64,000 nt of DNA, from positions 992,001 through 1,056,000 of the forward strand of contig BCHU01000004.1 of the NCBI GenBank assembly GCA_001599715.1. The letters run 5' to 3'. Position numbers and translations under genes: made by a program. Origin of the DNA: Phaeotremella fagi (taxonomy: Eukaryota; Basidiomycota; Tremellomycetes; Tremellales; Phaeotremellaceae). The notes under the pieces are model-generated. The model had not been told where the DNA came from. It worked only from the letters and a program-made list of their open reading frames with translations, and ran no database searches. Below, in pieces: positions 1 to 12,118 of the stretch (positions within the stretch are counted from its first letter, which is position 1; every line of letters starts with the position of its first letter).

Positions 1-1227
1 CTGTTAAAGAGATTCGAGTTCAGGATTTAACGAATTCACCAGCTTTGTATAAAGCTATCAAGGACGAATCGGATGTTATGCAGTTATTATCGCATCCTAA
101 TATTGGTATGTCTTTGATGTCCTATTTGAGGTATACGTACTGACTTGATTTAGTTGATTACTATGGTATTGAAGTTCATCGAGATCGTGTTTATATCTTT
201 GAAGAATACTGTGAAGGTGGAAGTTTGGCTAATTTACTCGAACACGGTAGAGTTGAAGATGAAGAGGTGATCATGGTCTACGCTCTTCAAATGGTGCAGG
301 GGTTGGAATACCTACATAGTAAAGGTGTTGAACATCGTGACGTCAAACCAGACAGTGAGTTCATTTCAATCCCGAGAATGAAGTTAACTGACCCAACGTA
401 GATATCTTACTTGGTACCAATTCAACTATCAAATTCGTCGATTTCGGCGCTGCAAAAGTCATCATTAAAGGTAACAGGACCATGGCCAAGACAAGAGCTT
501 TCAATAAATCTAGAGCAGCTGGTGCAGGGACAGGTGCTGAGGGTGCTGCTGCGATGAATTCTTTAGCTGGAACTCCTATGTACATGGCTCCTGAAGTTAT
601 CAAAAATGAAAGAGCTAGTAAATTGGGTTCAATGGATATCTGGTATGTCTACCTATCAGGTTTTATTTCTATTGCTGACAAGATGATTTAGGTCACTTGG
701 TTGTGTTATACTTGAACTTTGTACTGGTAGGAAACCTTGGAGTAACTTGGATAATGAATGGTAAGTTGGAATCTTAGAGATGAGACTGACGTTTAGGGCT
801 ATCATGTTCCATATCGGTATCGCTACTCAACATCCACCATTACCTGAACCAGGTCAATTATCAGAGTTAGGAATAGATTTCATCGAACAATGTCTGACGT
901 TGAATCCATCGGAGAGACCGACGGCCGATCAATTGCTTTCTCATCCATGGTTATATCCAATGATACAACATCTGGTATGTCCCATCTAACCTTCATAGAA
1001 TTCAAATCCATACTAACGCCTGCCAGTTTGAACATCAACAATCGACAGATAATCAATCGGTTTCATTGACTTCTACACTTGTCGATGCAGATCAGGTTTA
1101 TGCTAATCATATTGCTGAAATCGTTAAACAGAGTGATGAGATTGTTGATGGTGACGAATTACCTTCTTTCGGTAATACTCCTCCAATGGCTACACCTGAT
1201 TCGGTCGATGTCGTGGTCGAAGGTTAG
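1..1227 (+). CDS. SSK2: Ssk2/Ssk22/Wis4-type MAP kinase kinase kinase, C-terminal kinase domain (5' end outside window)
   Basis: Serine/threonine kinase of the HOG osmostress cascade, which phosphorylates the Pbs2-type MAPKK. Only the catalytic domain from around the alphaC helix onward is present. Spliced frames show SHPNIVDYYGIEVHRD, the family-typical EYCEGGSLANLLEHGR, the catalytic loop HRDVKPDN (about 338-356), DFGAAK, the activation segment end GTPMYMAPEV, then subdomains IX-XI and a short acidic tail ending at TAG 1225-1227. At least five introns are visible, the first at about 105-153. The EYCEGGSLAxLLEHGR block is characteristic of Ssk2/Wis4 rather than Ste11 or Bck1. The activation segment carries an Ala/Gly-rich insert between DFG and APE (about 500-560), as Ssk2 relatives do. 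Homology is strong; orthology is inferred from these motifs. Confidence 0.9.
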
Positions 1228-1387
1228 GCGGTGTTTGAACTTGTGGTTATGGTTTATACAATCCACCTTTTGGCTGTAGCTTTATATACGACGCAATTGT
1301 TATTTTATGCATTCATCAGAAACCATCCTAAAGTATTTTTCTGTTTGACGTGAAGTTGAAAATTGATGACTGGGAAAGCAGTGCTAT

Positions 1388-2644
1388 TTAAGAAGCATAA
1401 CGACTATCCAACGAAGTGATCAATCTGCTACTACCAGCGTTAACGGGAATGAAAGCAGAAGGAACAACACCACCAGAAGGCGAAGCTTCGTATACATAAG
1501 TCATAGCCAGTCCTGGAGTCTACACAACAATCAATCAATAGTCAAAAAGTAAAGAGAAGACCTACGATAGGTGTAGCTTTCTTTCTCTTTTTTGGTGGTT
1601 CTTCCTCTTTTTTCTCCTCTTTCTTCAGGGACGAGGAAACTTTGATGGCTAGGGTGTAGTAGATATATCCAATCAAACACAGAACAGCAGTTTGACGATG
1701 GACTAGATTCATTCTCTTAGCTCGACAAAGAAATTGGGATGTAGGACGTACATAGACCAATAACTATCAGTACACCAATAATTTTCAGATGAAACAGTCG
1801 TGTCATCCATCTAAAACTCTTCAGTCACTTCAACAAAGAAAAATCACTTACTTATCCCGTTCAGCGTTCAAAGCCTCAATCTTCTTTTTAGCGATTTTGG
1901 CCCGTTTCTCTTCTTTCTCTATAGCTTGCTGTCTGATTTCCTCCTTCGCTTCAGGCATTTCACCTTGTTTGAAATGGCCCCTAAAGTTCATGTCAATTTA
2001 TTCAATCAGAAAAGGAAAAAAGCAAAGGAGAACGAGACTTTAACCTACACATGAGAACTGTTACCGGCTTCCCACCATAGTTCACCTTTCAACGAACTTG
2101 GTCCACCGGCTTTACCTAATGGGAAAGGGAATAATCGGGGTTTACTATCTCTAGTAGATAGGAAGGCTGATGGATGAGAATTTTCGTTTTCCTGTGTTCG
2201 TCAGTGTATGTACTGTACAACCAAACATACCCAGAGATTAGGTCTTTTCTGCATTTCTTTGACTCGAAGTAAACTCTCGTACTGTCTCTGAGTCTTTTTA
2301 ACAGATTTCTCATTCTTGATACCATCTTGATAATTCTTGATGAACATTGAAATGAAATGATAGACGATTATCACGCTCCCCCCTAGTGTCAACAGATTGA
2401 TCCGATAGGGAGATTAGAAAAATGTACCCAACTAAAATCAACATTGATCTTTGCCATATCTTGACTGTTCTTCTCATCTCTTGTGGGAGGTTCATTTGTG
2501 ATAATAAAAGTGTTATTGAGGTCATGAAGAACACCAGGATGTGGAAGGGCGTTATGGTCCTATTGAACATCTATCAATGGTCATCATCAAATCAAAACCT
2601 TACCCCCCATTCTGTCCTGCTAACGGATCCCAATCTGCGTCCAT
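1388..2644 (-). CDS. Unknown protein with C-terminal transmembrane segment and Lys/Glu-rich tail (N-terminus uncertain)
   Basis: I do not recognise this family. The C-terminal two thirds are clear over several exons: a basic, coiled-coil-like stretch (2340-2230), a conserved-looking exon with PRLFPFPLGKAGG and LKGELWWEAGN (about 2190-2055), a Lys/Glu helix (KEEIRQQAIEKEEKR, about 1975-1855), one hydrophobic segment (TAVLCLIGYIYYTLAIKV, about 1705-1650), an acidic/basic linker and a tail ending at TAA (1388-1390). The N-terminus is ambiguous. One model begins MDADWDPLAGQNGG at 2644 and yields two more membrane segments; another reads the 2555-2420 exon in a different frame as a soluble segment. 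The start lies only about 220 bp past the stop of the GH5 gene on the same strand. Confidence 0.55.
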
Positions 2645-2865
2645 ACTTCGTGCTCAAAATGTTCGATTTGTCTTGTCTTTCCAAATGTTTGTGAATGCTA
2701 TCTGCTCATGAACTCGATGAATAGCCTTGAAAGCGGTTTCGACAAAGGTTTGGAACATCCTTTCACTACCCACTGTTTCACTCCCTGCCACTTTCGATTG
2801 CCACCAAAAAGATGCATTCATTTCTACGAAAAATCCCCACCTCCCAGCACTCAACCCTGAGGCTA

Positions 2866-5495
2866 CTACGATTGCGGTCCTTCAGCTTGTAAAGCCATCA
2901 GTTTAACTACTTGGATTTCACCATCTGCAAGTCCTTTCACTATAAAGTCGTTCCATCAGTTATCGTACTTAACCGAATATCCAATCCAGTTGGGACTTAC
3001 TGAACCAAGTTTTATAAAATTGTGCATCGCCTGAAACGATTTGATCACCCAACAAAGCTAGATTATCGTTAACGTATTGTCCAGTGAAACCTATATCGGC
3101 GTCAGTCAAGCAGAAGATTACGAGGAAAAAACGACATACCCAATCTTGATGTTCCGAACGCAGCAAAAGTTTTCGCAGCTGCCCAACCATCAGAATAACC
3201 TTTTGCGATAGCGCTTTGTTCCGGTGTATAACCAACGGAACTCTGCCCATTCGTAGTTGGTGCATCACGTCTCATTCTGATTTGACCATGTTGATGGTTG
3301 ATTGTACGTTGACTTCGACGTGATGCACGTCGGTGACGAGCGATGAATCTGTGTTGTTGTAATGTTGATGATAGAAGGAATGTGTTTGGTTTAGTATCGG
3401 ATCTCTTTGATCTGTGGAGATTGAGATTAGCTCTTGATGATGGGATCGTTTCTGTGTTTAATGGATTGAAGTAAGCTGCTTGGTCTGGATTCGACGGTGA
3501 GGCGTAATCACTTGGTGTAGACAGAACTGAAGACGATGTACTGGTACCCATTGATGATGATGCTGAAGCCGTCGAGGATGAATAAAACGCACTGGAAGAG
3601 GAGGATCGAGATCGATCTCTATCGATATAATTCTCCATCTCCTCATCACCAGAATCATCGTATTCAGTAGTAGCCAAAGCTTCAGTGACCAAACTAAACA
3701 TCTGATCGTTTTCACCATAAGCTGCTAACCAAGCGTCAGCACCGGCTGGAACGAAAGAATCTGAAGGTGAAGAAGTTCCGAATGACATCAGGAAACTATC
3801 TGGTGCGTTCGATTTGGGATTTGGACTTGATGATTGGGATAAAGCACCGACGGTGGAGTTTGGATACGAATAGAAAGTCGATGGAAGAGAATTGCCAACT
3901 GCATGTGTGAAACACCAATTATCGTCTGATGAACAACCTTCAGTTTTGTAACCTAAGGAAATATGAGATTTAGTTATAGTACTCGTTAGATTGATTCGAA
4001 AACCTACTCCAAAATCCGTAACCAGCTGTGGCGTTTGCATAACTCTCCATCTGACCAGTACAGAATTTCCGTCTATCCCCAGCTGGATCCGTGGAATTAG
4101 CCAAAGCCTGAGCGGAGAGCGCACAAGACCATTCTCCAATAATAAGATTTCTTCTTTCTTCATTAGCAGCCGCGATCAACTGTTCAGAAATTGAACCCTG
4201 CGCTGGTGAAAGTTCAGCTGTCAAAGTTGAAGAATTGATAGCGTTCGATGCGGGATCACCGAAAACGAAATACGAATGATGGTCTAGGACGACGAAATCG
4301 TTTCGTGTCGATACGTAATCTGCGAATCTGGAGAGATCGAACGCGTCGTTGATGTAGAACGGGAACGATGCGGCTTCAGGTGAAACTTGTCTCAAAGTTG
4401 ATAAAGCGTTGGTGTAGAATGAAGGTAGAGTTGTATCGTTCGATGGTTCATTCAAGATTTCTATACCGACAATATTGGTAACTTTGACAAGTTGTTGGGT
4501 GAGGTAAGTGAGGACGTTCATTGTGAGTTGAATGTTGGTAGGGTTATCGAATAAATTCTGTTGACCATCGGAAACTCCTGAATGAGCTTGGCCTAAGGAT
4601 TAGTTTACATTTTGTCTTCGTTCTTACCGTTCTGACTACCAGGTGCACCTAGATTTGTTAGCATAAATCGTAAACACCTGCCCTACCATGTAGATCGACC
4701 AAGACACCGATACCATAAGTATCAGCCCAATTGATAGCTCTAACGACTCTAGCCCAAGAATTGACATACGCAGCGGAAACAGATTCGAAAACTGTTCCTT
4801 TACAGTAAAGAGGACCGAGTGACCAACTTTAGATAATCAGTGGACATCTAAAGATACGACTTACTATCCAATAGGTAATCTCACAGTGTTGATACCTAAG
4901 AACTCAGTAATCGCATATGAAAAGAGGACATACCGATACTAGCCAGATATTTGAAATCATCCTCTGTAATCCATTCATCCCAATGTCTCTCCAAAACCTG
5001 TCTGGCATTATCAACACTACCCCAACCCATAGCCACGTCCAATTCAGCTTGTTGATTACCATTAGCACATTTAAACAAGGAAGGATTCATCCATTGTTCT
5101 TGAACGAACCATGAGCCCAGATTGACAGCTTGCTGTTGTCGATAACGATAGATGACAGCTTGGGAAGCGTTGTACGCTGGGAAAGGTTCTAGTGTGATTG
5201 GAGTTAAGGGGATGTAAGGTGAGACGGCGCATGTTAAGTTGTTCAGGATTGAGGTTGCTGAACCTAGTACTGATGGATCGGAGGAATCTGATGCAGTGGA
5301 ATCTGTTACGTTGGCAAGTAAGATTCCTCCGAGTAATCCACCAAGGGTATCGTCAACTGTACCCAGTGTTGAATTCAATACACCATCAGCTGTATCAAGT
5401 ACACCACCGAGTATACCTCCAACAACAGGGATCGGTTTGATAATCGAAGAAACCAATCCGAGAGCCGAACAAATACTTTGTAGATTCAACAGCAT
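2866..5495 (-). CDS. GH5 exo-beta-1,3-glucanase (glucan 1,3-beta-glucosidase) with Ser-rich and basic insert
   Basis: Retaining glycoside hydrolase family 5 enzyme expected to trim beta-1,3-glucan in the cell wall or outside the cell. It starts at ATG 5495 with a hydrophobic, signal-like N-terminus. The catalytic barrel follows: VNLGSWFVQEQWM, INTVRLPIGYW, HGAPGSQNG, the acid/base motif EILNEPSND (about 4450) and the nucleophile motif IIGEWSCAL (about 4130). After the barrel a region of about 150 residues (3360-3720) is acidic, then Ser-rich, then Arg/His-rich. It leads to a C-terminal block, GYSDGWAAAKTFAAFG, QFYKTWF and DGEIQVVKLMALQAEG, ending at TAG 2866-2868. There are several short introns. 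Family and catalytic residues are clear; the substrate is inferred from the family. Confidence 0.88.
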
Positions 5496-6028
5496 TTCGC
5501 TTTAAAGAGTTTCGGTGATAGTTATCTGTGGAAAAGAATGTAAGTTTAGGAGAACCAGCTCCGTTAAATGAAATCAACTGTAAAAGAGACAGAAAAGAAA
5601 AATACGACCACGTCCAGACGTGTCGATGAAATACTAAACCTAGACCTAAACTTGAGTGGTCAACTGAAAATTCTCGATTGTTGATGACTAGGGAAGAGGG
5701 AAGAGGGTCCCCTTTCTTAAATCGAGCTAGTTATAACGTTTTGTTAAAGGCCGATGAAACATTTCTCTCAGACTGAGACCATTGATCATGCTTGATGTTT
5801 GATGTCAATATCAGCGTTTTATGATGTCTTCATCTCAATCGATTCCGCCACCTTGCAAATTTCAGTAAATAAAGGCTGATCACAATGTACTACGTTAAAT
5901 GATTCATCAGAGTGACAAACTGTCTACCAGGATAATCAGTCACGGAATTCTATAGATGGACTCACCGTAATACAAACAGATCCTAAGACCACAATGCCAA
6001 ATTAAATCAAAATCCTAAAATCCTTCCT
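5496..6028. other. Intergenic region upstream of the GH5 glucanase
   Basis: No gene is apparent. It holds the presumed promoter and 5'UTR of the minus-strand GH5 gene and the 3'UTR of the methyltransferase gene. A TGCCA-type element (ccacaatgcca) lies near 5982. Confidence 0.6.
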
Positions 6029-7651
6029 CTACAAAACATCCTTCAAATTAGTCTGTCCAGAACCTCTTTCAAGTGGTTGAGGTTGTTTGGGACCAGGTTT
6101 CCAACCGATCTGCTCCAAAGTCAATAATTTCCATTCAAACCAAGAAAAAAAAGTTTTTCATTTGACATACCAAAAAGATGATTTGAAAAGTGGCAGGAAC
6201 GGTTCCGTCTGGATTACCATACAATTCTATGGTTGATGCATCAGTGATCACTCGATAAGAAAGCGTAGAAATGGGGGACTTACCTCTATATATCCCCTCG
6301 GTAGCTAGGAGGACATCACGACTGATCATAGCCCGTCTACCTAGGATCGCATTACTCTCCCCCATATCTCGTAGATCGTTCATCAATTCCCAAACCGAAG
6401 GATAGTTTATCGTTAGATCTTCAACGTCGATGGTGGTCAATGTGAATCCAGCTCTGTTGAGTAATGAGGGAGCGTCCGTTGGATCTTGAGTTTCATTCAT
6501 TAGTATAACATGAGTTTGATGTATCGTTGAAAGTAAGAGCTCACCTATCATCGGTGAAACTCGATTAGCGATACCACCTTTCCGTTCCTGTTCAGCCAAT
6601 TGCAAAGACGTCCTATACCTCGAAAATCAGAATCCCAACTCATATCAATGAGATTGAATGACAACTACCGTAATTCGAATAAACTATCACCACCGATAAC
6701 GGCCCCAATGAACACTCCATCGGGTTTCAAAAGATGTTTAATCTGGGTTAAAGCTCCTGTTTGTCTGCCATTAAGATCTTATACGATAATCAGATTTGAT
6801 CTACACATACCTACTATATCCCCTACCCAATGTAGACCACCTGCACTAACGACTGCATCGATTTTTTCACGAATAGCAGAAATTTCAGGATGAGCTAGTA
6901 AATCAGATGGAGAAGTTTGGATTCGATTAGGTGGATCTATCAAATATCAACATGAGCTTAATCAACCCGAGAAAATACATGAGATCAGACGTACAAGGGA
7001 AAGTTTCATCTGAATCACGATTCAAGCTTTCCTCTAAATCATCATCATCAGTCAACAAAAACTCTTTCTAAAATAAAGTAAAAAGACACACCACTAGCCT
7101 CCACCATCCAGAATTCTCTTCGAGAACTCCCCAACACTCCAGCGTCCTCTACGGAGGGATGCAACTCATCCCCCAAAACCTCTTGCAAGATCCTAGTCAA
7201 TTGACCTGAATTCGCCGTAATTTCCAAAATCTTTGAAGGGGGTATTCGAAGATCCTACCGGGAGAAAGCAATTATCAGTGGAAATGCTACTACAAGGGTG
7301 ATTGAGACATACCTCCACTCTTTCAGCTAACCTTTCTGAAATCTCATCTTTGAGATAATCAACGATCTTAACCCCATCTCCTTCTCCTTCTCCATCCGAT
7401 TTTGAGTGGTCCTCTTTCAATCTTAGGATCGCACGATCCCTCTGTCTGGCTTTTGAGGTTTCATCGAATACCTGATAAGCAGCTGTAGGCGGTGGTGTAT
7501 GTGGTGAAAGAGTTGCGTAGTGTCGATATTTTGTGATCGACGTCGGTGTCGGTTTAGATGTTAGTCTGCGAAGGTTGGATGGGCCAGCTTGGATTTTACT
7601 TTGGTTGTATATCGATCGTAGACTTGGGAGTTGGATTGTTTTGAATGACAT
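6029..7651 (-). CDS. NDUFAF5: Mitochondrial SAM-dependent methyltransferase-fold protein, NDUFAF5-like complex I assembly factor
   Basis: In animals NDUFAF5 hydroxylates an arginine of the NDUFS7 subunit during complex I assembly in the mitochondrial matrix. The start ATG 7651 is followed by a basic, Ser/Thr-rich leader without acidic residues, as expected for mitochondrial import. The family hallmark KARQRDRAI sits about 65 residues in, then [17 protein letters not shown], the SAM-binding strand [47 protein letters not shown] and the C-terminal [21 protein letters not shown], ending at TAG 6029-6031. At least six short introns interrupt it. It follows the GH5 gene head-to-tail on the same strand. 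Family assignment is good; function is by homology. Confidence 0.86.
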
Positions 7652-7937
7652 TGTTTTTCGAATAAGGATTAGCAGTAAGGATGTTGGAGATCAATAGGGT
7701 TGTTCTCGTTTTGCATCGGAAATATTTTGAACAACCTCCACTCTCAGATCAAATCTCAAATCTCAGAAATTTTGCTCTAGCACATAAATGCACCTAACTG
7801 CCCATAAATGCTATCAACAGCTAACAGATGCTCAACTCAAACACCACAATCCAAAAACAACACCCCGACTCCAATCAAATCGTGCAATCGTGCATCGACC
7901 AAACTCGTAATGTACATACTCAACCCATATGCAGTAT

Positions 7938-9073
7938 CTACTCTTGAGCCTCCTCTCTCTCGACTTCGAGGATACCCTGTCTCTTCTCGGCGACTCTTTG
8001 AGCTCGTCTCTCTCTGGCAGCCTTGTTCTTGACACGACGGGCTTCCATTTGTTCGGCAAGGTTCTTGGTACGGAGGTTTTCGGCTTTGGCTTTGTGAATG
8101 TGTTCCATCAAGACACGCTTGTTTTTGAAAGCGTTACCTTTAGCTTTGAGGTAGAGGGAGTGGTAGCTAACGTAGGTGTTAGTTGTGGATCATGAGTGGA
8201 TACGAAAGGATATTGTTACGAAGAGTGAAAGGAAATCAGGTGATCAAAATTGAGTTTTGATGCGAGAGATCCTTTCACACTCCGTTCCAATTCCTTAGAA
8301 AAACTCTGACTCACAGATGTTTGTCGATTTTACCACCTTCTCTGTACTTTCTCAACAATCTTCTGAGGACTCTCATTCTTCTAAGCCATTGAACCTTGGT
8401 TGGCATACGGGCTTCAGCGGTACCCTTACGTTTACCGGTACCAGTGTGACGACCGAGACGTTTAGCGGCGAGGAGATCCCTTGTACGGGCACGGGAGTGG
8501 ATGACGGTTGGTTTGATGATACTGTTGTAGTGTTGAGAAGGTTATTTGATTGGTTTGAATGAAAAAAAAAAAACATTATCGATTGAAGAATGGAAATAGA
8601 AGAAAAAACAAATCGTCAATTTCTTTTCTACGTGTAGATGATTGTTATTTGTTTACTCACATGTGACCATCTTTTAAGAGCTTTCGGACACCTGAACGGG
8701 AGTTGGCTTGTCCAATCTCAGCGGCTTCTTGTGGATCGAGCCAGACTAAAAAAAGGTGTTAGTAATCCGTCGAAAGATAAATTCATTTGTGATTCTCCAA
8801 ATCAATCCAAACACGTCCATTTACTCTGATATATCTATCATCCTGATGATCACGATGTAACCCGATCATCCACCTGTATATCCTCCAAGAAAGAAAAGAT
8901 GAACAATCCGATCGAATCGACCCAATCCTTTTCCCTCGATCATAAAACCATCCAAACAAATATCTCCCGTATCCAATACAAGTTCGTACCAACACGATAT
9001 TCAACTCACTCTTTCTTTTACCGACACCAGCGACTGAAGCGGCGAGTCTCTTTTGTTGTCTCAAATTGACCAT
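7938..9073 (-). CDS. RPL19: 60S ribosomal protein L19 (eL19)
   Basis: Large-subunit ribosomal protein. The spliced product is about 195 residues and starts [20 protein letters not shown], followed by [55 protein letters not shown] and the long basic C-terminal helix ending VEREEAQE at TAG 7938-7940. There are three introns; the first (about 8747-9008) is roughly 260 nt, long for this locus, and I found no convincing C/D-box pair in it. This is the universal eL19 sequence and length. Confidence 0.97.
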
Positions 9074-9568
9074 GATGGTTGGATTGATTCTTGATGATAG
9101 ATGAGGAGAAAGAGATGCACCGTAGAGTTATAGCACTAAATCTCACACTCACAGGGTTCGTGGCAGGGTGAAAGCGGCGTTATTATTTCAACTCCGCAAA
9201 GAAGTGGCATGTGGCATTTGTGTCGGATTTAAGCTGTCCGACAGATACGCGGTTAGAGACGAAGCTGAACCGTCTCGCATGCTTGGATACATATCCATCA
9301 ATGATTGAGCAACTACCATTACGACTTATTCCTACGCATTTGTATGGACACATATAGGAGTACATGGTATTGGATAAGGCACATCTCTCAATATATCGCA
9401 TCACATTCATGTGAGACTATCCTATATCAAACCAACCTCTTCTTGCTACCAGCTCCAGCTTCTTACCAGCACTGCAATAACAACAACCGTCCTGACTCTA
9501 TATAGAGATACATCAATGATCGGTACAGCTCAAAACACATTTAAATTCTATCTCTCAATCTCCAACAC
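9074..9568. other. Intergenic region: RPL19 promoter and 3' flank of SDO1
   Basis: No gene supported. Two adjacent GTGGCAT copies (9204-9217) lie about 130 bp upstream of the RPL19 ATG, close to an AT-rich segment. The remainder is unremarkable. Confidence 0.6.
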
Positions 9569-10599
9569 CTATCCACCAACACTACCCATAGATTCAACTC
9601 TACCTTTCCCCTTAGTCTCATCATTGACCAAATCCGTCAAGGTCCTAAAAGCCGAGGGATTAATTTGAACAATCTAAGTAAACCATAAATCCATCAGTCC
9701 TATTCAAATCCAACCAAGCATCCAAACCCAAATATAAACTTACAGCCTCCCATTCGGACCCCATATCCTCTTCCTCAACTTCCTCAACTTCACCCAAAAT
9801 CTTCTCTTTAACCCTCTTAGCATCTTTCGCCGGCATCGTGATCCTAACCCTCATCCTGACCCGTTGAATAGGCAACGTACTAGACGTCGATAAAGTTTTG
9901 ATTAGATCCAAAGCTTGAGCTTTAGATGGTTTATTCGCTTGAACTGAGAATCCAATTTCAGTCATGGCTTTCTCTACCATTCCAACAGTGTGTTTACGAC
10001 CTGTACTAGGGTCTATCGTCATTTCCGTCACTATCGTCGCTACTTCTCGAGAGACTGATTGGAGATTATGCGATCTTTCTAGGTTGTTGATTTGGAGTTC
10101 ACCTTTCCGCAGAATCTGATCAAGTAATCAAGAGTTAAGTTACGTCCTTGGTCAGAAGTTAATGATACTAACCTCCTCGATAGCTTTACCCATATCAGTG
10201 GTGTTGAACGCTTTTTCCCAATCTTCCTTTTTGGCTACTTGTCCTTTGGGAACATTAGTGAAGACTTGTTCGATTTGTAAGACTTCTGAAAGGTCTTTCT
10301 CGCTGTGGAGGATGAAATGAGTTATATGGTTCTCGAGGAGTATAGATAGACAAGGATAAACATACACTCCTGATCTGAATTCTGATACTTTGTTTTGATA
10401 GCAGGCGATCTAGAAGGTGAGATGAAGGTGAGTATGGATGGGATACTTGAGACGACAGACATCCCACTAACCTCGAATCTTTTACCACCACGTTTCATCC
10501 TGACTATGGAGACATTGGTAAGTCTAAGTGGGGTTAGTATAGGTATGATTTCGCTCCTTATATCACCTACTTTATCTGAGTACCAGGTTGTTTATTCAT
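9569..10599 (-). CDS. SDO1: Ribosome maturation protein Sdo1/SBDS
   Basis: SBDS works with the GTPase Efl1 to release the anti-association factor eIF6/Tif6 from pre-60S subunits in the cytoplasm. The first exon encodes [10 protein letters not shown] (ATG 10599). After a 50-nt intron come [40 protein letters not shown] and [12 protein letters not shown] (SBDS N domain), then [20 protein letters not shown] and [16 protein letters not shown] (central domain), then the ferredoxin-like C domain with [16 protein letters not shown] and [10 protein letters not shown], ending at TAG 9569-9571. Starting at the internal MKRGGKR would truncate the conserved N-terminus, so the upstream exon start is preferred. 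It is divergent from the PRELI gene. Confidence 0.94.
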
Positions 10600-10969
10600 T
10601 GTACCTGTGTGTTTGGGATTGTTATTGTCAACAGATTTAGGTTAATCGTCGTCACTATTTGTATTTAACGGGATCAAATTTGATTAAAAGACGTAATACT
10701 GCTCCTCTACAACGCGTTCCTGAATCTCGAAGCCAGCACCTTGGGTTATTTCAGCACCAACAACAGTTACGACTGTTAACATCAACATAGCACAAAGTAC
10801 ATAGCAAACCATCAGTCACCTGTAGCTGTAGCGATCACGTTGGAACTAGACCTTGATCCACAACAGTTTGGATCAACAATCATCTCATCACTAACAACAC
10901 CCAACCCTCCTCACCCAGTCAAAGCGTAAAGCGTAGTAACTGGTCAAATCCTCTTGATCCGGGCTTGCA
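10600..10969. promoter_or_regulatory. Divergent promoter between SDO1 and the PRELI-domain gene
   Basis: 370 bp separate the two divergent ATGs. It contains no open frame of interest and must hold both 5'UTRs and both core promoters. No clear TATA box was found. Confidence 0.6.
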
Positions 10970-11716
10970 ATGCCCAAGCTGTACGAGAATGAGATAATAT
11001 ACAAGTAAGTTATCATCTTAACTCCACCTCTCTAGAGCTTATTGCTGACAGAAATAAAGCTTCCCTCCCGTACATACGATATGTCAACTATGGAAGAAAT
11101 ATCCAAACCCATATGCACAACATGTTAAATCTGTTGATACAGTTTCTAGGGAAGTTGATCCTGAGACTGGTATAATGAGGACAGAGAGGATATTAGGTGT
11201 TGAGCAAGGTGCACCCAAATGGATCACCAAGGTAAGTCGATTTTCTATTGTTACCATTGAAGTCGTTTGAGATTGACGACAAGTACTTTTAGTTGTTCCA
11301 ATTACCTCCAACGGCTTATGTTCGAGAAATAGTTTTCACAGATCCATCAATCCCATCTGCAACCTGCATGTCAATGAACCTAAGTTTAGCTCAATACGTG
11401 TAAGTCCTCCTTCCCCCAAATCGTACACACAAACACAATACCCACTAAAACAACTACCAGATCATGTCTCGAACTCATAACCTACACCCCTCATCCACCT
11501 CCAACCTCCAAACCCAACCCCAACGAATTCTCACCTTCAACATCAACATCAACGTTATTCCATCAACGTGCTCTAATAACCTCAGCGTTCCCCACTAGAT
11601 TAGTAGCTAGAAGAATAGAGAAAGCCAGTCTGGATAGATTCGGTATCAATGCTATAGTCGGTAAAAGCGGTTTCGAGTGGGTGTTGAGAGGTGGGAGAGA
11701 ACCTCCGAAACGATAA
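10970..11716 (+). CDS. PRELI/Ups family mitochondrial intermembrane-space lipid transfer protein
   Basis: Ups/PRELID proteins bind Mdm35/TRIAP1 and move phosphatidic acid or phosphatidylserine between mitochondrial membranes. Exon 1 encodes MPKLYENEIIYN; after an intron the frame gives FPPVHTICQLWKKYPNPYA and VDTVSREVDPETGIMRTERI, the family's typical VxSVDTVxRxVDPxTGxLxTxRLL pattern. Then come a Pro/Ser/Thr-rich insert (about 11480-11560) and SAFPTRLVARRIEKASLDRF, ending PPKR at TAA 11714-11716. Length is about 190 residues, usual for the family. The residues visible here do not settle whether it is the Ups1-, Ups2- or PRELID1-type paralog. Confidence 0.88.
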
Positions 11717-12118
11717 CCCACCGGTTTTTCCTATCGTCAAGATTTCCATTTCTTCTCAATTTAAAAAGCATCATATCTCGTCAACCGAGAAATCATCCAT
11801 CTTCATCTCTCATTTAACCAGAAAAAATCAATCAATTACTCTTTTTTTTGGGATCGTTGTATAATTTTGCATAAACACTTTTTTGTATTATATACAATAA
11901 TGGAACTCATCTTCACTCATGGTGTCCGTTGGGCAGTCTCTGTGATCAAATCAGCCAAACTCGGTTGCAGAGATAGAAAGCAAGAGTCGGTGTAGGATGA
12001 TTTGATAATATTTCATTCATTCAAATTCAATTTCTGTCTATTTATCCATGATATTCACTTTCCTGACTAAACATTTTCCACATACTGTACAATCTTGTTC
12101 AAATCTGACCACGAGAAA
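11717..12118. other. Convergent intergenic region
   Basis: The region lies between two convergent gene ends. It is AT-rich with no supported gene and presumably holds both 3'UTRs and polyadenylation signals. Confidence 0.6.

Noticed and set aside
2654..2821. Separate small gene upstream of the unknown membrane protein
   Set aside because: The frame is plausible in codon use but has no splice-compatible continuation I could defend and lies almost against the GH5 stop.
8747..9008. snoRNA in the first intron of RPL19
   Set aside because: Ribosomal protein introns often host snoRNAs, and GATGAT motifs occur, but no matching D box (CTGA) at a suitable distance was found.
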